Below are positions 32,961-45,765 of a stretch of 64,000 bases of DNA, piece by piece; within the stretch, counting starts at the first letter, position 1; each line of letters opens with the position of its first letter. The notes beneath the pieces were generated by a model, which ran no database searches, was not told the DNA's origin, and was given only the letters and a program-made list of their open reading frames with translations. This stretch comes from Isoetes taiwanensis. Its lineage: Eukaryota > Streptophyta > Lycopodiopsida > Isoetales > Isoetaceae. Location of the stretch: positions 2,262,338-2,326,337 of the forward strand of contig JAJEKV010000110.1 of NCBI GenBank assembly GCA_021234155.1. Direction: 5' to 3'. A program made the position numbers and the translations under genes.

Positions 32961-34900
32961 AGATTTTGGAATACGAAATATGAGAATTCATCTCTATACA
33001 CGTTCGCCCAAGGCTTTAGATTTGAGATACAGAAACTCGAACCTTTACCAAAATAATTCAATATCTATTGTTTAAATTTGGATTTTTGTTGAAGTGATTC
33101 CCCTAAGGTTTTAGGGCTTTTTGGCTACCAAGAAAAAAATCGATCTTCCAAAAATTGGAAAATTTTCTTTTGCTATGATTTAGATTTCCATTTTTTCCTT
33201 TGCAATCTCGGCCAGATGGATTTGCCCCCTTCTAACTTTTGGCATGCATATACCATGATTTGTCCCTTTTTTCTATGCAAATGCTTAGGGTTTGCGCGAA
33301 TTGAGGTGCAGATCGTGGATCGGGTTCAGTATTCTAAAACCTTGAGCAAAGCCATATAGAGGCTCGATATTCTATCAAAACCTTAAGCAGACTCGTATTT
33401 CATATTTCAAAATCATAGGCGCCTCCAATCATAAATTACTATAAGCGAAATTAGAAGGGCCTGGAGGCTCCAACATACAGTCTGGTCATAGGATCGATGG
33501 ATCTAATGACTGTGGTAGGCCAGGATGCACCTCATTTAGAATATAGGTAACATAATATTTTGCGATTGCTTTAACATTTATATTTCAAAACATCTTACAT
33601 CTTTAGTATGTGTTATTTTCTAGATCCAGAGACAAGTGGCCAAGTTCTATAAATCCAAAAGCATCGAATACCTAATATCTATACAATTGTACTAGGTGCA
33701 TTTCAATGATAGATCCACAAATCTCAACTGCTACAATTGCTCTGTTATCGGTGTTCCATCGTATATAAAAATGTAAATTGATGAGCACCACTTGATGTAT
33801 TTGCATCACTTTACATTATTTGCAAGTTCATCGGTTGTAGAATGGATAGATTCTCTATTAACTAAGATTTACCATCATATGCTATCCAAGAAGGACTAGT
33901 TCAATCACTGCTATAGAGCAGACATTGCATCATGAAAGTCCATATACCTTCTGGCACCATAAACGGCATTTCCTTGTATAGTTGGACGGCTTCTTTAGCA
34001 CATATGTTGCAAGATTACATCACATCACATCGAGCTCAGGCATTGCAATGAGTGCCACCCTTGCATCTTTTGTACTTCCGACACTTTCCATGCATATAAA
34101 ATGAAACTGCAATGGTTCTATAGCAACATAGAACCATCATTCTTGGAAATAGGAAAATAGTTCGGACCTTTTTCCTCTATATATTACTTGCGTTTCTAGT
34201 TTTTTACATCGGCCTTCTTCTTGAGCATTTCCTTTGTTGTCTCTCTTGTGCTTCTAGTTTTTTCTCCTATTTAGGTCCTTAGTTATGTACATGGTTCTCT
34301 TAGTTAAGCTTTTTTGCGTTAGTCGAAGAAGATAATTGTTTTTCTTGTCTAAAAGTAGAATAGTTCTTGCTTTTTAAGAGTGAGATTTCTTTCTACACTT
34401 TGTTAGCTACTTCATATGGCTTGAAATCCTTCGTTTTATTAAAAGTTTCTTTATTGCAAAAGTTGCTTTTTCATCATTTGATTTTATTTTACTTTTTTCC
34501 CTCAGGATCTCTTAGTCAGTCCTTTCGGATCTTTGGGCAGAATTTCTGTGTCACAGTCTAATATTTTTTCTGATCTTGTCGATTTTCTTCTGATCTTCTT
34601 GATTTGCTGGATTTGATTTAAAGTTTTGCTATGCATTTCCATCATAGAGTCCCATATTCCTTCTATTCTTCTTGACTTGCTCGATTTGATCTAGAGTATT
34701 GCTATGCTTTTCCACCATATGATCTACCCGATTTTCTTATGACATCTTTACTTTTTATAAGTTTTTCATGCATCCTATTAGCTGGGGAGACAGTTAAATC
34801 CGTCATGGCTATGCTGCTCCCTAAACCTGTCATAGAGATTAAATCCGTCATGGCTGACTCCCTAAATTCATCAGGGCTCCTTTAAAATCAAGTCCTCTCC
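32961..34900. other. No gene seen
   Basis: AT-rich. Fragments of the 'ggcgcctccaatcataaa' hairpin family recur near 33420. No frame is supported on either strand. Confidence 0.55.
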
Positions 34901-34916
34901 TCTGTTGCTCTAAATC

Positions 34917-35963
34917 ATGGCTCTAAGTAAAAATAGCTTCCTTTTTGCCCAAAAAAAGGCTTTCATCCTGAACAAACAGAAACACTGTATGGTGCTTGCT
35001 AGTTTTGATCCTGAGCTTTTGCAACAATATCTCGATAGTTGTTTCCATCGGAAGATGTGCGATGCAGTTGCCTTAGCCCAAGTTAAATCTCGTCATTATC
35101 ATGCACATATAAATCCCACTTTGGCACCAGCTTATTTGCTTGCTTCCATTCAGGAAAAGGCTTGTTAGCTATTGCATCAATTTGCACAGGGTTCCACAAG
35201 CTACAGCATTAGGGTTTTTTTGAGATTAAAAAAGGGCCTTCAAAACATGGCAACTAAGCCAAATGAAGATAAATGAACTACCAATCAGAAATCAGTGCCT
35301 GACGGGTCCAGTCGGCAAAACTGTTATAACTAACTCACTGGATCACATTTTTTAGCATAACTATTGATAGAAAAGTTCAAATGAGCTCTCGTTTAGTGCA
35401 ATAGATAGATCTCGTTGAGATCTTTCCAACCTTAGGTGCTTTGCACGTATTTTAACTACTTATGATTGTCAAAACTCCAAAAAATATATCTTTTACCATT
35501 TTTTACTATCCTAGGGGGCTAAAAGATATGCAAACCACCCAAGGTTGGAAAGATCTCAATGAGATCTACCTATTGCACCAAATGAGAGCTCATTTGGACT
35601 TTTCTATCAACACTTGGAAAATGTGATCCAATGAGTTAGTTATAACTGTTTTGCTGACTGGATTACTAGTTCTGTTTTCTGATTGGTAGTTCATATAGCT
35701 TAGTCAGCATTTCTTAGAAGGCCCATTTATGATCTCAAAAAATCCCTAATGGATTGAGACAGGTAGATGGGAGCGGCCACAATTGCCACGAGAAGCGAAA
35801 TTATATGCATGTTGCCAATTACAAGTTATTGAAGATGAAAGCCATACTTTGCTAAGATGCCCTGCTTTTGAGATGGTCAGGAATCGTTATTTGACTTTAG
35901 CATTCCACGCTTCCACAATTTCTCAGAGTCCCATCTGTGCATGATTTAGCATTGTACATATTT
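34917..35963 (+). pseudogene. Retroelement-type zinc-binding C-terminus split by a foldback element
   Basis: Frame 34917-35168 is unknown in itself. If the foldback at 35209-35749 is cut out, the flanks join to 'WIETGRWERPQLPRE' followed by 'CCQLQVIEDESHTLLRCPAF'. This is the C-x2-C/E-D-E-x-H-x4-C-P signature found after reverse transcriptases of LINE-like elements ('GRW-RPREERxCxxC...EDExHFLLxCP'). One Cys of the first pair remains as 'CC', and stops occur. It is an old retroelement remnant in which a later element landed. Confidence 0.5.
35209..35749. mobile_element. Foldback/MITE with long inverted repeats
   Basis: Left end TTAGGGTTTTTTTGAGAT, right end ATCTCAAAAAATCCCTAA. The inverted similarity runs through most of the 540 bp (for example 'gatctcgttgagatctttcc' against 'ggaaagatctcaatgagatc'). 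TTA/TAA at the borders resembles Tourist-type ends. It interrupts coding-like retroelement sequence, which fixes its borders. Confidence 0.8.
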
Positions 35964-36129
35964 GAGGTTCTGGATGAGCGTCTTCAATTATTGAGACTTC
36001 ATTCATTCTGAAAATCGGCTTATGCAAGCTCCTTGCCAGATCGCTTTAGTTTTCTTCCTGGCCATGGCAAAATTCGATGGATGCTTCATCTGGCATGAAA
36101 CCGTTCATTTTATTGAAGTTTCTTTATGG

Positions 36130-37569
36130 TAAAAATTTAATCGTCTCTGAGATCCTCTTTCTACATAGGGTTCTTTCTCTCTCATCCCGTCCCATCGTCT
36201 GTTGTTTCATTTTTTGAAACAACTTTTGTTACTCTTTCTATATCAACAATGTCCAAGAGTTAGTGCCACTGTTGTATCCAAACTTCTTCACATAAACTTG
36301 AATTCCATTCTATAAATTTTACATTCGCTGATTGTTTCACAGTCCCACTACTCTATCGTTTCACTTAACAAGTCCATCTACTCCATCATTTTGAGCACCC
36401 ATCAAATTGATGCCCCGACCATGTCCTGCAAGCATGAGATTAAAAAACGAACATGGGACATATTAAACTTTAGCACAAATATGAATATGAACAACTCAAC
36501 AACCTAATTAACGTCATAATAACATCTCATGCAAGACTTAACGAAGTTGGTTCCAGCTTCTTTGTATTCTATATGCATGTGTATACATTCTTACCTGCTC
36601 AACGTACCAATCTAAGCTGGAAGAGCACCAATGGGGACTTTCATGCATCTTGACAATGCCTATTCTATTCTAAGCTAGAAGGGCACCAATGGGGACTTTC
36701 ATGCATCTTGACAATGCCTATTATATTTTGGCAGTTCATTTCGAAGAACTTCTTTCTAGCAAACCCTCTTTTCTATGTTATGCATATCTGCAGGCACTGA
36801 ATAAGACCATCCATCCGAAAATATTGAGATCTCCAGTAGAGTGCCATAAGCTTCGTGCTTGCCAATATCTACTCTGCCATAGCATTTGCGCAATCAATCG
36901 CAATAGAATATTACTGCATGTAATTTTATCTAGACCCATTGGAGGCAAAAGAGCAACAAAATTTATCAACATTATTGTATTAACTGGAATCAATCAAATG
37001 GAATAGAGATAACAAACCGAAAATCCTCCACATTTCTGGACCCACAATTGATTTCCAAGAAAAGGCATAGGACAGTAAAGGCTTGTGTACCCAAATCATA
37101 GATTTCATGAAATAGAAACTTATTCGGCATGTTCTAGAGTCATGACATGGCACACACCTATAGGCATAACATGAATAAAGCAATCAATCACATGAACAAT
37201 GAGAAAAAGAGGTGGCTAAGTGACAGGTTCAGACCACTAATAAAAAGACTGAATCTATAGACTGAATGTGTAGACATGCATTCAACATGAAGTCATTTTT
37301 GGCCAATCAAGTAATGGCTTGAGCAACATTTGCTTAATAGAATTAATAAGGTTTAGTTTGGAAGTATGGCAATCTTGTGTCAGCAAATAGTGCTTTAAAG
37401 TAAATGCACGTAGGAGCATGATTATCGTAAATAGGCCATGAAGTAATGTTTGCAAAGCAAAACTGTTCAGAAAGATGCTAGGCCCAACAACTAAAGTAAA
37501 TGGTACTCAAGTGAATGAACTAACCTTTATATAAGTATGTGCTTGTACAGAAATGGTGGATGGTAAGAT
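36130..37569. other. Mostly non-coding
   Basis: No supported gene. A 58-bp tandem duplication lies at 36613-36728 ('gcaccaatggggactttcat' twice). Confidence 0.6.
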
Positions 37570-38141
37570 GGTTCTATACGTATAAAATTCAAATTCCTGA
37601 CGTATAAAGTCAAAAAATACGTATTTTTTAATAAAATACGTATTTAACGTATTTAAACCTCGCCCGGCCGGAAAAAATTCCAGACAACAAAACAACGGAA
37701 AGCCGCACGAAAAATTTTTCGCGTCTTAAACAGTTGGAAAAGCGTCTGAAAAAAAAAAAAAAAAAAAATCCACAGACGCTTTAAACCTTCAGATCACCGC
37801 AGTAACGCTCGAAAGTATTTTCCAGCGACGCGATCTGTAAGAATTTAAAATTCAAAATTCAAAAAAAAATTGAATTTGCGGTACGCGAATTCTTCCAGAT
37901 CGCTGCGACGCGAAAATACAAGATAAGGTTTCGCGTCAGACGCATTTTTTTTTTTTTTTTCACAGACGCTGTTTTCATCGTTACAGACGCTGTAAAAAAT
38001 TTTCGCAGACGCCATCGTTGTTTTCGCGACAAAATCTTCGACGGAATTTTTTTGCCGTATCTTTTACGTTTTATACGGCAAATATGTGCCATATCATACA
38101 ATTCATACGTATTCCGTATAAAACGTACAGCGTATTGAACC
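37570..38141. mobile_element. CpG-rich MITE with CAGACGC motif array
   Basis: The ends GGTTCTATACG and the complement GGTTCAATACG are inverted. Inside, CAGACGC occurs at least five times in the right half and its complement GCGTCTG/GCGTCTT in the left half. Two poly(A/T) runs and 'ttcgcgtc' patches separate them. The CpG density is far above the flanks. Such subterminal motif clusters usually bind a transposase. Confidence 0.5.
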
Positions 38142-38399
38142 TATCCCTGAGTGTCACAGTACAACTGGATGTGATATGAGGATCAATCTGCTAAAAACTT
38201 TCTTATCGGTTCTGAGCTCTATCATGTAAAGCTCCATCTGTAAGAAGCATCCATAGGTAGAGGAAGAGAGCTAAAAACTATAGGTACTACCCATTCTTAG
38301 TTTGGGGGACTGGCACTCATGCCAGCCAACATATCATTTGGTAAATCGTATTTAGGTCATGCACTATTATGTTGATAATAATATAGTTTAATTTTTGCA

Positions 38400-38572
38400 G
38401 CAAAGAATATCATAACATCGGTCAATAGCAGGTATGCATATAGAGTTGCAGTTTTTCTGTGAGTTTGTTGTGGAGTGTCGAGATATCACTGTCTCTTTGG
38501 GGCAGTTCTCCTTCCTCCTCACTTGCTTTGTAACATTTCCATTCACAGTTCTTCCAAAAAAAAAAAAAAAAA
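38400..38572 (+). mobile_element. Possible LINE/SINE 3' end with poly(A)
   Basis: C/T-rich 'ggggcagttctccttcctcc' and 'cttgctttgtaacatttcca' end in a run of 17 A at 38556-38572, like the 3' ends of plant non-LTR elements. No coding part is seen. Confidence 0.35.
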
Positions 38573-38811
38573 GGGTGTGCATAGCAATAGGAAGACCTTG
38601 GTTCTATCTGCATGCAAACATCATTGTGGGGAAGTAGCTAATGCCAAGTCTCCTGATGCTTTTATTGATTTTATTAACTATATATGATAGCTTAGGGAAA
38701 AAGGGAACTTTCTTTTTTTGCCTTTAGAGAGAAAGGTCATGGTAAGAAGACCACGTAAAGATGGCCATTTCTAAGGAAGGAGTGATAGGCACCAATATCT
38801 CAAATTTTTCT

Positions 38812-39057
38812 CTCCAAATACCACTTTCACCCCCAGGGATTCACATTTGTTGGGTGTACAGAACATGTGAGTTCAACTACAGGGGTTTTGTTCGACCATT
38901 TTATGTAGGCATACTTACCATTAGAGGGGCTTTTTCACTACTCTTTAGGGGTTAAATTAACTTTCATAAGTCAGTATACCAGGGGTGTTTTTGGCCACCC
39001 CCTGAATGCAGATGGCATATCCCCTTTGTTATAGGTGAATCCCCCGGGTTTTCACCA
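38812..39057. mobile_element. MITE, family 1, copy 2
   Basis: It matches 16476-16725, with inverted ends 'cccagggattcac' and 'gtgaatcccccgggttttca' and a shared interior around 'ggggtgtttttggccacccc' and 'ggcatatcccc'. Confidence 0.7.
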
Positions 39058-39059
39058 CA

Positions 39060-40355
39060 TGTTGGCTCTATACTTTTCTGAGTCAAATACAAATTCCAAG
39101 CAAGATTACCTTCTCCAAGTATTTCGATGATGTTCACTAGCACCCAAGATTGCAATTTCATAATATGCCATCCATATTGTCTTCAGGAATCGAACATGAA
39201 AGCACAGATGAAAGATGAATATGTGATACCAAAACCCACGCAAATCTCTTTGCATTTGTGCCAATTTACCTCCATTTTTCCAGGAAATTAAATACATATC
39301 TCCCTTCTCAAATAATCCAGGACCAAAATGGGCCATTCGTCCCTATATTAAGATTGTTTACAAAATAAAGAATGGGGATGTCAATGTTGATGGAGGTGCA
39401 GATGTAATAATATTGTATCCAAGAGCTTTATAAATGATTTTGAAAGTTCGGCAACAAGTTAGGTCCACAAAGCAACTTTGCAGAAAATTGACCCCAAACC
39501 CACGTATAAAAATAAAAACATGACTGAATGTTCCCAATGTTCCATTATATATACGTATGAGACATTGCATAAATGCATCTGCAAGTATATTTCTTCATGG
39601 GATTGAAATGAAGTGTCTGGCAATCCACTGAGAAGCTGCAAAAGGAGGACTGAATTCTAGCCACCAAGCTACAGTCAAATGGCACAAACTGTACTGCTTC
39701 CAAAAAGGTTAGAGAGTAAGCTTTCTAATGCAATGGGTCCTAGAAATCCAACGTCGAGGCAAGAGAAACAGCAAAATCCAAAACCTGTTTGTAACAAATC
39801 ATATCCTACGAGAAACATATCTGTCTCTTTTTGTCGGCGCCCCTCTTTGGCAACATCTTCGACTGTTTTTTTGCTCAAATAGAGATTGCAACAAGTAACA
39901 ATGCAAAACCAGTTAAATGCCTGCAAAATTTCAGTTAAAGCATAAATTGTAGTATCTAGAGGTCAAAGAGATTACACCAAATATTCAATCACTACACGCC
40001 AGAAAACAAAAATGCATGAGATGTGTGTGCATAGGATGTTAGATCTTGTGCAACTGGCATTTGCCAGAGAAATCCTTTTAGATCATGACAAGTAGCAACA
40101 AAAGAGATAACCTCAAGAGGAAACCCTGGTTCTTCCCAACCTCCGCATAGAATATAGAAATAGGTTGTGGTAGCATTCACGTCCCAGTCGAGTGGCGAAT
40201 GATGCTCACAGTTTTCATGTAAATCACAAGATCTTTTAAACATGAAGGAAGAATGTTCTGAGAAAGAAAACAATTTGATCAAAAACTCACTTTTTCCAAA
40301 TTTAGATAACACATTCCAGTGGTTTTTCGGTAAAAAAAAATAATAATAAATAAAT
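39060..40355. other. No gene seen
   Basis: AT-rich; the short frames on both strands have no recognisable content. Confidence 0.55.
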
Positions 40356-40359
40356 AAAT

Positions 40360-41594
40360 TGCATTCATACTCTGACAAATATCTGAGCTATGCATTCACG
40401 GTGAGGCATCTCTTGAGGCTGTGCGCGCTTCCTTTGGCTATACTCCTCTGGAGTTGTTCTCTTCTGCAGTTGTTCTTTGAATCGTCCATCCTTGGGTTCA
40501 CCAAGTTGCATGCAAGTCTGCGTGCAAGTTATCGGCTCGCCTCGCCTCACCTAATTGCTTCTCCATCGAGCTTCCAATCTTCCTTGTTTGATCCCTTCGA
40601 TCACGTTGGACGTTGTCACGCTCCATAGTGTTATGCCGTCTTCTTGTCTTGAGGTACCTTCCGGTGGCTTTGATTGTGCTCGTCAGTTTTGATCCTCCTG
40701 TTGCCTCTAGGGAGCTCATGGAAGAAGTCGGTTGCTAGCACCTCTCCAGCTTTCAGTTCCTGACCTTTGTCCCTCTATGCATGTCGGTCTCTCTGGCAAG
40801 TAAAGCATCATGGCTCTCTTCCCTGCTGGCTATGTTGTCGGGATGATGGATCCTTATATCTGTGCAGCTTGACCCTTGAGTTGAAGAAGTACCTGCCTAA
40901 TTAGATATACTCTTGACGTTGAATAGCCTGGCTATTATCTTGAACTCTCTTTTTTCCGAAGGTGCTTCAGTTGCTATCCTTGTCGTTAAAGTGTCGAATG
41001 CTTCTACCTTGGGCGTTTGACGTGCCACATGTCGGAGATATGATCGGCTTCTTCTCTTCTAATTACTGGTAGGAGTACCTGACGAAGCCATCACCTAGTT
41101 GTTGAAGGCATATCTCCTCGTCGCAGTGCCTTTCATAAGTGCATCTCCATCTAATACACGTGTCATAGCGCATCACCCTATATTACCACAAGGTGGAATT
41201 ATGGTTGTCGAGATGTTGCCTTCTTAGTTGGTTCGTTTATGTTGGGTCTTTCCTCCTTCTATTGTTGAGGCCACTCGTGTCATAAGTTCGTCAAGTGTTG
41301 CCGCTGCCACAAGAGGTAGTGGTGCGCCCTGACGATGTCCTGGTGCAGCGCTGATGATCTTGACATGACCGGTGTTGTCTCTTATTCTGACATTGGGTGG
41401 ACGAGCGGTCTTCTACTTGAGGGCACTTCCCGAAGTGTTTGGAGTCGAAGGTTTGCTTGGGCTCTGGTCATTTCTCCCTCGTACTTGCTCTTCCATTTTG
41501 ATCTTGGGCTATAGTTGTGCTTCCTTGCTTCCTCATTTGGTAGTCGAAGTGAAGGAGCTTCCTGATCTAAGCGCTAAATCCGTAAAACATGACT
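40360..41594 (-). mobile_element. Coding-like part of minus-strand LTR element, distal piece
   Basis: This is a GC-richer block continuous in character with 48873-50160 and separated from it only by the 7.3-kb TIR transposon. Minus frames are basic and Gln/Arg-rich (for example 'ERDNVQRDRRDQTRK' at 40498-40719, 'QLQKRTTPEEYSQRKRAQPQ' at 40365-40550), gag-like in composition. No protease, RT or zinc knuckle is recognised. Frames are short, so the gene is decayed. Confidence 0.4.
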
Positions 41595-41615
41595 TTAACA
41601 CTAGAGTTGTCCCGG

Positions 41616-41642
41616 GGACCATTTCTGGACCAGAAATGGTCC
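41616..41642. repeat. Subterminal palindrome
   Basis: A 27-bp palindrome, GGACCATTTCTG/CCAGAAATGGTCC, 21 bp inside the left TIR. Degenerate relatives lie near the right end. Such motifs are typical transposase-binding sites in CACTA elements. Confidence 0.7.
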
Positions 41643-41649
41643 ACCATAC

Positions 41650-43390
41650 CCCCTGCCACTTAAACCGATATATCTCACAAGATAAATTTTAATTTTAAAA
41701 TATACCACCACTATTTGAGTCTTCACTTGATTCTTAACGACCTGTGAGAATTTCATGACCATTGGATACACCTTTATATTGGTATGATTGTTCAAACTTT
41801 GAAGAATTTGGCAGTTTTTACAGCACTCTAGAACTGCATTCTTCAATTTTCTAGCATAATAGTGTCTAAACCTTGCTAAATATGAAATTAATTGATGTAT
41901 TATGATAAAACATATCAATTTGCATGTTTCCATGTTTTGCCACTATCATTTGATTTTAATTGAAGTCGCCAAACCCTATTTTGCTTAAAAATGCTGCATG
42001 AGGTTCAAGAATTATTTCTCTCTTATTATTACAAATTTTGACTTAATTTTTGTGACAATGAGTCCTTAACTAGGCAACCTATAGTCCAAATAATTTTTTT
42101 TTATGTTTATATGTTTTATTAGTATCGTTATTAACTAAAGAAATTATTGTACAGAATTCAAAATAAAAATATGGGTTAAAGTGCTTCAATAAATCACATC
42201 CATAAGTCTCATAAGGATAGTAAATGATGCATTCTAATTAACTCTATGTAGGAATTTACTTTATCAACATAAATATAGTGTAACTAAGGTATAACCATGC
42301 ATTATCTAGATCTAAACGAGCTCTAATATAACAGGATGAACACAAAGAAAGGTTCCAAAGTGCATTGATTATACCTTTATAGGTCTAAAACTCAACAATA
42401 ATGTAGGTAGTGATAGTTATTGATGAATAGAGGGCAATATCACGAAGTTTAGCCATGACTATAAATAAATAGATCAAAAGACTTTCCGTACCTGTTTTTC
42501 TAGTTCATCTCAAAAATTAACTTATTGCACTATAATTCTTCCATAAGCCTTTTAAATGGCGCAATGTATGATAAAAAGGGATATTGAGATCCTTGTTGTG
42601 GTCTTATTAGGAAAAAAAATGAAGAAACCTACTTACTTTCCACTATTATAAAGTTAGACAATGTGTGGCTGATCCAAAATATTGTAGTCTAAGTAGGACC
42701 ATAGTACATGTAGATCAACTTTTATGATAGGCTATAAATTTTGTAAATTTGAACCTTTGTTGACAATATATATCTCAAATTTCATGTTAGGATAATATAT
42801 TATATACAAGATTTGAATATAAATAAGCATGGACTATGTATAGGTCCAGGATTAAACCAACTGGATTGAGAAAATTGCTCTATTTATTTGCATTGGCTCT
42901 ATTCATTTTGTTCCCTACAATGATATTATGATTTCTCATCGTCTATAGATAATCTTTGAAAGGTGTAAGTGGACTTTCTCATACATTCAAAGTAGCCCTT
43001 AACTACTTAATTTTTGTGCTCCGATATCACCTTTTAGATAGACAATCCTCCCTAATCAACTAATGTTATCATATATAATGTGATATAAACTATATTCTAA
43101 AGAATTGATTAAGATGATGACCAATAATTGGCATCGGCATAGCAGTCTATCTTGATCTTCTTTAGGCATATCTTTTCATATTTTTTCTTGATTCATCTTG
43201 CATTGCTATCTTAACTTTGGGAAGCTTTGAAATATGGTGTTTGAAGTTCATTTTCAAGGCACAAATCTAGAAAGTCGTATTTAATTAAAGTGGGACAAAT
43301 CTTGAATTTTGGGACTCGGACTGAAAATGGGACTCATATTGATATCAAAATTTCACACTGGTTCACAATATTTTCTTACAGAATTTCCAA
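41650..43390. other. AT-rich interior of the transposon
   Basis: No gene seen; no frame above chance. Confidence 0.6.
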
Positions 43391-43397
43391 ATAAATA

Positions 43398-43640
43398 GTT
43401 GAGAAAGTTGAGCGAGGTGAGATCGAAAGGGGAGGGAAGGGGAAAGGCGGGAGTGAGAAAGGGGGAGAAGAGGGGCAAGGGAGAAGAGGGGCAAGGGGAA
43501 GGGGCAAGGGAGAAGAAGGGCAAGGGGAAGGGGCAAGGGAAAAACATGGCAAAAGGGAGGGGGGAGGGAAGGAGGGAGGGAAGGAGAAATGGGGGAAGGC
43601 TGGGCAAAGGGGGAGGGTTAGGGGCAACGAGAGTTGGAGA
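43398..43640. repeat. Purine-rich (GGGAAG/GGGCAAG)n tract
   Basis: A strongly strand-biased GA tract, plus strand almost all purine, with units such as 'ggggcaagggagaaga'. The Pro/Leu/Phe-rich minus frames are by-products. Confidence 0.9.
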
Positions 43641-43789
43641 GGGAGAGGATCACCCCTTCAAAAAATAAATAAAAAACAACTAAATATTATAAATTAAAGA
43701 AAAAACAATTAAATCTCATATTAAAAATAGAAATTAAATATTACGTAATAAAAAATAAATAAATAATTACTAAATGAAATTCTAGAATT

Positions 43790-44480
43790 CTCAACCTTTT
43801 CGACTCACTAGTCGAGAAGGCATAAGGCTATGCAAGCCCATCGCCTTGCCTCCCCCAAAGCGCAGAGAGAGAGAGACTAAGGTAGCTATATTCCACACTT
43901 GCTCAGAAGATAACCACCACGGTCCAAAAGGAAGTCAACCAACAACAAACAACACAAGCAAATTATAGCACTAGCATCTCGGGCGCCCTCCACTCCGTCG
44001 TCTCGCCCTCTTGACTGGGATACCGAGGTTGCCTCCAGTCTCTAGAGCGTGGAGCATAGCTCCGTAAGGGATCTCTCAAGAACGAACTAAGGCAAGGCAT
44101 TGCTTCAACAAGAACTAAGGGAGTAGCGAAATGTGGATTCCACCCCTGTTCAAGAGCTTTTCCGCCCCTGTTAGGTAATGCAAAGAAAAGCAAGAAGAAA
44201 GCTTCAGATCAGAACTCTGGCCGCCACTGCATAGCCTTGCTGCTGCTTGCTTAGCAATAAGTTCTGACAATAATATCCAGCACACTGGGTTCAGTAGATC
44301 AAATTCTTGGTGAAGCCGTAGCTGATGGTAAAGTCACGCGGCACGCCAATCATCTTTGTGGAGCGTGTAGTTGCAGCAACGATCCTTCCTAAGGTTATCT
44401 AAGGACTATTTGTCTTACCAAATGTAACTGCTGCTTGCTTAGCAATAAGTTCTGACAATTTTTATGCAGATATTGGTCGA
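43790..44480. other. GC-richer block with a 31-bp direct repeat
   Basis: 'ctgctgcttgcttagcaata agttctgacaa' occurs at about 44240 and 44430. The character differs from the AT-rich flanks, so it may be captured sequence, but its source is not identified. Confidence 0.4.
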
Positions 44481-44722
44481 ACTACCATCCTTGCAATTTG
44501 TTCAGTGCGCATTCCATCTGCTTGATCTGTTCACGGAGAGACCATAAGATAGCTGCTTTGTCATACTCCACAACTGTTTCAAGTGGTGTCGGTACATGCT
44601 TCTCTAATTCTTTGCGATCTCTAATTGTGCAAACCGGTGGAATCCGCTTTGCTTTCCGTGTTTCAATTTTTATTGCACAATGTTCCCCCGTGATATCCGA
44701 AATTCATAAGAGAGTGGCTAGT

Positions 44723-44786
44723 GAAATTGTGAAGAGGTTTTGCACTGGGGCTATGAGTTATGGCTCCATATCTTTGGAAGCTCATA
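44723..44786 (+). pseudogene. Captured fragment of NADH-type glutamate synthase
   Basis: The frame reads '[20 protein letters not shown]' followed by H. This is the conserved start of the FMN/Fe-S synthase domain of GOGAT ('[20 protein letters not shown]'). GOGAT makes glutamate from glutamine and 2-oxoglutarate in plastids. Only about 21 residues remain and the next codons are unrelated ('TGQSS'), so this is a transduplicated exon piece, as is common in plant CACTA and Mutator elements. Confidence 0.65.
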
Positions 44787-44833
44787 CCGGACAGAGTTCC
44801 GTTACAGAGAAGAAGATTGCCGGAAGAAAATAA

Positions 44834-45245
44834 GCATTTGGCGAGATAGCAGAGGCGGCTGCAGATTCGTGGGGTGCAGAGGCGGCTGCAGCAGAGATAG
44901 CAGAGATAGCAGCCGATATCACAGCCGCTAGCTTGAAGCGCCAGCTTTGCCTCTTTGCCGGTGTTGTTCTTCAAGAAATTGCTATGGCAGATCCGATAAT
45001 TTCGTGGTCGGAAATGTGGAACCAAAATGCCGGGGAACCGATCCGACAGACATCGCAGCCTAAGCCGGGCTTATATCCGCCACAATATACGGCCTCGATC
45101 CGAGGTTGAAAAACGAATGGACCTGCCCCCGCTACTTACGCCCTCATCGACCGCCGGCCAAAGACTTCGATTGCCGCCTTTATCCGAGCGATCCAGATTC
45201 GCAGGGCCTCGATGATCCTGAAGATTACGAAGCTTATAGTACTGA
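44834..45245 (+). pseudogene. Ala-rich exon-like sequence of unknown origin
   Basis: The frame from about 44838 reads 'IAEAAADSWGAEAAAAEIAE' and 'RQLCLFAGVVLQEIAMADPI', to a stop near 45110. A second frame gives 'CPRYLRPHRPPAKDFDCRLY' and an acidic end 'DDPEDYEAYSTEDY'. An indel separates them. It may be the transposon's own decayed gene or a captured one. Confidence 0.35.
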
Positions 45246-45629
45246 AGATTATTGAAGATTATAGTAAGCTTGGCCGGGATGCAGATTCAAAGGGCAAAGG
45301 GCCGGGATGCAGGTAAATCTATATCTCTTGCTGTTTAAGCTGTGTCTCTGTTCTTCTACTTGATGCCTTCTGTTCTTCTTCTTGATACCGTATTAATCTA
45401 AATCAAAATCGTCAATGCATGCAGTGCAAAATAAGAAGCTTAGCAAGAAACGGGGATGACTTCTCAAGAAACAAGCCTGTAGATTTCCAGGTCTCCCCTG
45501 CTCCACATCCACACCAGGACTCCGAATCAATTTTGTCGGAGCTATGGCTCTCATCAATTTCTTCCGGAAAGAGTCCAAGTGGTACAACGTATCTTCGGCT
45601 TAAAGGTGTGTGTACCAAATTTTTCAAAA

Positions 45630-45765
45630 TTTAAATATGGGTGGGAAAAAGAAGCGGGGTATAGGAAACATTGGTTTAAATATGGGTGGGAAAAAAAAGC
45701 GGGGTATAGGAAACATTCGTTTAAATATGGGTGGGAAAAAAAGCGGGGGTATAGAAATAACATGA
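45630..45765. repeat. Tandem repeat, three units of about 45 bp
   Basis: 'tttaaatatgggtgggaaaa' followed by 'aagcggggtataggaaacatt', three times. Confidence 0.9.

Noticed and set aside
43353-43668. Pro/Leu-rich and Gly/Lys-rich frames
   Set aside because: By-products of the purine tract.
43960-44200. Possible organelle DNA insertion
   Set aside because: The base composition and style suggested mitochondrial DNA, but no gene or known organelle motif can be named by eye.
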